Below, one piece after another: positions 41,552 to 45,492 of a DNA stretch of 45,492 nt (positions are counted from its first letter, which is position 1; every line of letters begins with the position of its first letter). Position numbers and translations under genes: made by a program. Source of the stretch: Porticoccus sp041581635 (GTDB taxonomy: Bacteria; Pseudomonadota; Gammaproteobacteria; Pseudomonadales; Porticoccaceae); contig JBFICW010000023.1 in the NCBI GenBank assembly GCA_041581635.1, positions 1-45,492 of the forward strand. Reading direction: 5' to 3'. The notes beneath the pieces were generated by a model that was not told the origin of the DNA, ran no database searches, and saw nothing but the letters and a program-made list of their open reading frames with translations.

Positions 41552-43750
41552 ATGAGTGATAATCGCGGCTTATCTTCTTCAGAAAATATTATTGGCGGCG
41601 GCACCAAAAAAGTTCTCTACACGCTCAAAACCGTTCAAAAAATTGGCCTTAAAAATTCCTCCAAAGCGCTCACGTCAAAAAATACCTGCAAGGCCTGCGG
41701 GTTGGGCATGGGCGGCCAGCAGGGAGGGATGACGAATGAGCTGGGCGAATTCCCCGCTGTCTGCAATAAAAGTATTCAAGCGCAGTCCACCGATATTCAG
41801 CCCGCCATTCCCTCTGAAATTTTTCAGCACTCGCTGGCAGAATTAAGGGAGTTAAGCAGTTATGAACTCGAACACCTTGGCAGACTCGGCAACCCCATTT
41901 TCAAAGCAAAGGACACCAATCAATTTCAGGAGGTCAGTTGGGATTGGGCCCTGAACTATGCGGCAGAAAAGTTTGCTGCCATCGAGCCAACTCGTACTTT
42001 TTTCTATTCGTCAGGGCGCTCCTCCAACGAGGCCGGTTTTGTGTTGCAATTACTGGCCCGCCTTTATGGCACCAACAACGTCAATAACTGCTCTTATTAC
42101 TGCCATCAGGCCACCAGTGTTGCACTGGGTGAAACCATCGGAACAGGAACTGCCACCGTAGAATTGGAGGATTTATCCCGCTGTGATATGGCCTTTGTGA
42201 TCGGGGCTAACCCGGCATCCAATCACCCCCGTTTTATTCACCAACTAAAAGGCATCCGCGATCGCGGCGGCAAGGTCGTCATTATTAACCCTGCCAAAGA
42301 ACCGGGGCTGGTGCGATTTGCCGTGCCCAAAAGTGCCAAATCGATGATTACCGGTGGCACTTGGATTGCCAGTGAATACCTGCAGCCTGTTATCGGCAGT
42401 GACATTGCGCTGCTAAAAGGCATCGCCAAATCGGTACTGGAAAAACAGGGAGAAGACCTCCATTTTATTGAGCAATTTACTCAAAATTTTGACGCCTTCA
42501 AGCAAGATATAAAAAACACCCCATGGGAAATGATTGAAAATATCACGGGCGTTTCTGTTGAAAAAATTCAGCAGGTGGCCGATCAATATCTTGCATCAAA
42601 AAATGCTATTTTTGCCTGGGGCATGGGCATGACCCATCACCAACACGGCGTTGAAAATATCGAATATATCTCCAACCTGGCCTTGCTGCGGGGCATGATA
42701 GGCAAACCCGGAGCGGGACTCCTGCCTCTGCGTGGCCACAGTAATGTTCAGGGTATCGGCACCATCGGTGTCAAACCCGTGTTGACGGAGGAGGTCTTCC
42801 ACACACTCGAATCTGAACTCGGCGCGAAACTGCCGACCGCTGAGGGGATGGATACGCTGGCCTGTATCAATGCCGCCCATAACCATCAAATAGATGCAGC
42901 CCTGATTATGGGAGGCAATCTCTATGGTGCCACCCCAAATTCAACCTGGGCAGCGGAAGCTCTGAGCCATATTGGCTTTAAGCTATTTCTAACCACCACG
43001 TTAAACCAGGGTCATATTCATGGGTGCGACAGCAGTGAACATCTGATTCTTCCCGTAACGGCCAGAGACGAGGAGTGGCAACCGACCACACAGGAATCGA
43101 TGTTCAATTATGTGCGGCTAAGCGACGGTGGTATCAAGCGTCACGAAAATACCCGCACCGAAGTTGCCGTATTAAGTGACCTTGCCCAACAATTATTAAA
43201 AGATTGCCCGGTAGATTTCAGTCAATTTAAACAACACAAAACTATTCGTGAAACCATCGCGAAAATTATTCCCGGCATGAAAAAACTGGCCGATATTGAT
43301 ATCGCCAAGCAAGAGTTTCATATACAAGATCGGTTAAAACACCAACCTGAATTTAACATGCCGAAAGGTCTGGCGCAGTTTAAGGTTCGCCCTATTCCAC
43401 CGACCAGCCAAAATCAGGACTACCCCTTTACACTGACAACCGTACGCAGTGAAGGTCAGTTCAATACCATTATTTACGAAGAAAGAGACAGTTATCGCAA
43501 CACTCAAGACCGCTGGTCAGTCTTGATGAATCCCCGCACCATCGAGAAGCTGGGCATTCAAAATAATGTCGTTAACCTGGTATCTAATTATGGCCGAATG
43601 GATCTCGTCCGAGTCCACCCCTTTGATTTACCCGACAACAATTTGATGGCCTACTTCCCCGAGGCCAACATTTTAATTGGCAGTGAAAACGACCCAAGAA
43701 GTAAAACACCCGCGTTTAAAGCTGTGCCCGTGAACATTGAAATTGTTTAG
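41552..43750 (+). CDS. FdhF/YdeP-family molybdopterin oxidoreductase (putative formate dehydrogenase)
   Basis: A 732-residue cytosolic molybdenum enzyme of the YdeP/FdhF-like branch of the DMSO reductase family. Cys pairs near the N-terminus (NTCKACGLGMGG and AVCNKS) may hold an iron-sulfur cluster. The likely molybdenum ligand is the cysteine of NCSYYCHQATSVALG, aligned with the Sec-His of FdhH (UHGPSV); both the Cys and the adjacent His are present. RGHSNVQGIGTIG and the C-terminal molydopterin domain (TTVRSEGQFNTIIYEERDSYRN) are intact. Encoded 26 bases after fghA, it is well placed to oxidise the formate produced there, but YdeP itself is linked to acid resistance and its substrate is not proven. 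No fdhD or electron-transfer subunit is nearby. Confidence 0.85.
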   Translation: MSDNRGLSSSENIIGGGTKKVLYTLKTVQKIGLKNSSKALTSKNTCKACGLGMGGQQGGMTNELGEFPAVCNKSIQAQSTDIQPAIPSEIFQHSLAELRELSSYELEHLGRLGNPIFKAKDTNQFQEVSWDWALNYAAEKFAAIEPTRTFFYSSGRSSNEAGFVLQLLARLYGTNNVNNCSYYCHQATSVALGETIGTGTATVELEDLSRCDMAFVIGANPASNHPRFIHQLKGIRDRGGKVVIINPAKEPGLVRFAVPKSAKSMITGGTWIASEYLQPVIGSDIALLKGIAKSVLEKQGEDLHFIEQFTQNFDAFKQDIKNTPWEMIENITGVSVEKIQQVADQYLASKNAIFAWGMGMTHHQHGVENIEYISNLALLRGMIGKPGAGLLPLRGHSNVQGIGTIGVKPVLTEEVFHTLESELGAKLPTAEGMDTLACINAAHNHQIDAALIMGGNLYGATPNSTWAAEALSHIGFKLFLTTTLNQGHIHGCDSSEHLILPVTARDEEWQPTTQESMFNYVRLSDGGIKRHENTRTEVAVLSDLAQQLLKDCPVDFSQFKQHKTIRETIAKIIPGMKKLADIDIAKQEFHIQDRLKHQPEFNMPKGLAQFKVRPIPPTSQNQDYPFTLTTVRSEGQFNTIIYEERDSYRNTQDRWSVLMNPRTIEKLGIQNNVVNLVSNYGRMDLVRVHPFDLPDNNLMAYFPEANILIGSENDPRSKTPAFKAVPVNIEIV

Positions 43751-43758
43751 CTCTATAT

Positions 43759-45492
43759 TCACCAATAATAGCCAATGGATAGGGTATATTCTTCGGCTTT
43801 ATTTTTTTCAAATTGAAATCTTAAATCCCAATTTTTGTCCAGTTGATATCTCACCTCTAACCAATAAATATCTTCATTATTTTCTTTACTGTCAAAATGA
43901 ACACGATGCTCAGACTGAACTCTTGCTTTTAACTTCTCCGAAATCCTAATATTTGAAAACCATGTTGATTTGCCATACATAGCCCCATATCCATTCCGGT
44001 TATTCTGAAACCCGGTGCCAATGTATGTACCAATAACACTATTCATACTAATATCTTTTGCATAACCAATGTCGCCCTGAAATCGTGCCACTAGGCAGTC
44101 ATCACACTTTAAACTCTGCTGCTCCGCACCGAGCTTAATTTTCCATGATAGCCCTGTATCTTTTGGCAACCCTGTTTTTCCACTATTCACACTCTCAATG
44201 CTGACAACATCTAGATGTCTCAGGTAAAACCCATCACCCTGATACACCAATTTTGTATCGAACATGGTTAAAGCGGAATTGGCCACATGACCATCCCCTC
44301 CATCCAGCACATCATAATAAGAAGGCCTAATGACGATTGAAGCCCCTTCATTCAATGACTGATTGCTCACATAGCCTATTCTCAACATCCCTGGCGAACG
44401 GCCCTTGTGAGGAGCTATAGATTCATACGAAGAGGGGGGGTAAGGCATTCCTGGTAGTTCAAAATGTTTAGCAAGCACCTTCGCATATCTTGTCTTCTTT
44501 GTACCACTCAAGCTATCCTTTGAACCATCAGCAAACTGAAAGTAATCCTCTAGCACTTCCAACACATCTAGCTTTGATCTGGTATTCAGTTGATCATATT
44601 CACTCGTATTTAAGGCATTAATGCCATGGGCCGCTGCCTCCACCACTGTTTTTTCCTGATCATTCAGTTTGTCATATTTCGTATATAGTCGAGACTGCCT
44701 GGATGGGTGGTACTTAATAGCCTTAACTAAAGCTGATTCATTATGCACATGCTCATTTAGTTTAGTCGCAATTGTCTGTGGAAATACCCATGGCCGATCC
44801 TCCGGTATAATTTTTAGGTTGTCCGCTAATTCTAAAATTTCTGCTATACGATAAGCGCAGTTTTTTCTAAAAAAATAATAGGTATTTTTTTTCCCCATCA
44901 ACTCCCATAGATGTGCAACCATTAGTTGAACCTCTGCATTAGAGAGTTCTAACTCATATTCCCAGATGTCTCTTAACTCAAGCTCTCCATAGTTATGGTT
45001 ATGAAAATAAAATTCTATGTGACTAAAGCCACCATCGTAGCCCCCTAACATCCCTTTAAAGATATAAGAAATAGGATTTTCATTTGAAGGAACTATCGCT
45101 CCATAATTTACACTCACATCAAGCAACTTTGATAGAAACTTATGACTGCTATTAAATTTAAGTAGTGTGTGACCATAGTACGATGCCGGGTTACCCAGAT
45201 AACCGGTAGCATAAAGTAGACTAATAGAGTTTACATCGCCTCCCATAGCCCATTTATCATAGGCTTCACATTTAGCCTTAGGTGTGGATAATCGATCAAA
45301 ATCAAGGACTTCATTCAACCATAAATATCTAGCGCGAAACCTACATTGTGGGTGAGAATCTTTATCTAGGTCATGTTCTTGAAAAATACCCTTTATTGTT
45401 TCCTTAAGCTCACTAATCGGGTCTATATTACCGTATTCTGAAAGGAAGAAATCAGCGGAAGAAATGGCACTCTGTAGCCCAGAAGGGTTAGA
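43759..45492 (-). CDS. DUF4105 (Lnb-like) protein, 5'-partial
   Basis: At least 577 residues; the frame has no stop up to the window edge, so the true start (and probably a signal peptide) lies beyond 45492, and the TTG at 45318 is internal. The N-terminal part (LQSAISSADFFLSEYG..., HPQCRFRARYLWL) and the core (SLLYATGYLGNPASYYGHTLLKF, GGYDGGFSHIEFYFHNHNYGE, FFRKNCAYRIAEILELA) match the DUF4105/Lnb family of outer-surface proteins, which includes lipoprotein N-acyltransferases in some bacteria. The conserved GH and NCAY residues are candidates for catalysis. The C-terminal third is rich in alternating strands, like a beta-barrel, and ends in aromatic SIGYYW. It is AT-rich compared with its neighbours. 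Its stop is 8 bases from the convergent molybdoenzyme gene. Confidence 0.78.
   Translation of the reverse strand, partial: SNPSGLQSAISSADFFLSEYGNIDPISELKETIKGIFQEHDLDKDSHPQCRFRARYLWLNEVLDFDRLSTPKAKCEAYDKWAMGGDVNSISLLYATGYLGNPASYYGHTLLKFNSSHKFLSKLLDVSVNYGAIVPSNENPISYIFKGMLGGYDGGFSHIEFYFHNHNYGELELRDIWEYELELSNAEVQLMVAHLWELMGKKNTYYFFRKNCAYRIAEILELADNLKIIPEDRPWVFPQTIATKLNEHVHNESALVKAIKYHPSRQSRLYTKYDKLNDQEKTVVEAAAHGINALNTSEYDQLNTRSKLDVLEVLEDYFQFADGSKDSLSGTKKTRYAKVLAKHFELPGMPYPPSSYESIAPHKGRSPGMLRIGYVSNQSLNEGASIVIRPSYYDVLDGGDGHVANSALTMFDTKLVYQGDGFYLRHLDVVSIESVNSGKTGLPKDTGLSWKIKLGAEQQSLKCDDCLVARFQGDIGYAKDISMNSVIGTYIGTGFQNNRNGYGAMYGKSTWFSNIRISEKLKARVQSEHRVHFDSKENNEDIYWLEVRYQLDKNWDLRFQFEKNKAEEYTLSIGYYW

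Overview
The window comes from the chromosome of a gammaproteobacterium whose gene order resembles pseudomonads but which is not a Pseudomonas. Two blocks show this. The first is lysA-dapF-DUF484-xerC followed by glnK/amtB, ubiK, yifB, phaC and rep. The second is sfsA-aminotransferase-dksA-gluQRS-cbrB-pcnB-folK-panB. A PHA synthase, a PPi-dependent phosphofructokinase, a TorF-type porin and a deoxynucleoside kinase between folK and panB suggest a marine, Cellvibrionales/Spongiibacter-like heterotroph; that placement is inference.

Layout. 1-5133: lysine/peptidoglycan precursor genes, xerC, a SIMPL-domain protein and a DUF523 protein. 5182-8323 (minus): a nitrogen-control unit, TorF porin-glnK-amtB, with a second glnK behind a strong terminator; a sigma54 promoter and NtrC-like sites sit upstream. 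8427-14446: ubiK, yifB, phaC, rep. 14473-21315: sfsA/aminotransferase (minus), dksA, gluQRS, a CbrB-like sigma54 activator, a predicted CrcZ-like small RNA, then pcnB. 21308-23290: folK-dgk-panB. 23323-31948: housekeeping and metabolic genes (GST, esterase, MBL hydrolase, DUF2238, ubiX, mpl, pfp, dtd, hprA, SelW-like). 32048-37692: an RND exporter with acidic repeats, a Na/Pi symporter with a PhoU-like tail, and a membrane diguanylate cyclase. 37876-39367: a short integron cassette array without an integrase. 39515-43750: a glutathione-dependent formaldehyde oxidation cluster. 43759-end (minus): a DUF4105 protein that runs off the window.

Most interesting parts. (1) The CbrB orthologue has alanine (A52) where the phospho-acceptor aspartate should be, and the sensor kinase gene cbrA that lies between gluQ and cbrB in Pseudomonas is absent. 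Just downstream, in the position of Pseudomonas crcZ, are a near-consensus sigma54 promoter, upstream GTTAC/GTAAC half-sites, an A-rich leader with an AAYAAYAA Hfq/Crc motif, and an intrinsic terminator. Together they predict a compact, about 141-nt CrcZ-like RNA under a receiver-degenerate CbrB. (2) Three gene cassettes are bounded by attC sites whose core sites match cassette by cassette. One carries a Rof-like Rho-binding antiterminator, one a 2-hydroxychromene-2-carboxylate isomerase-like protein, and one a small, apparently frameshifted ORF.

I saw no rRNA, tRNA, CRISPR array, insertion sequence or prophage in the window.
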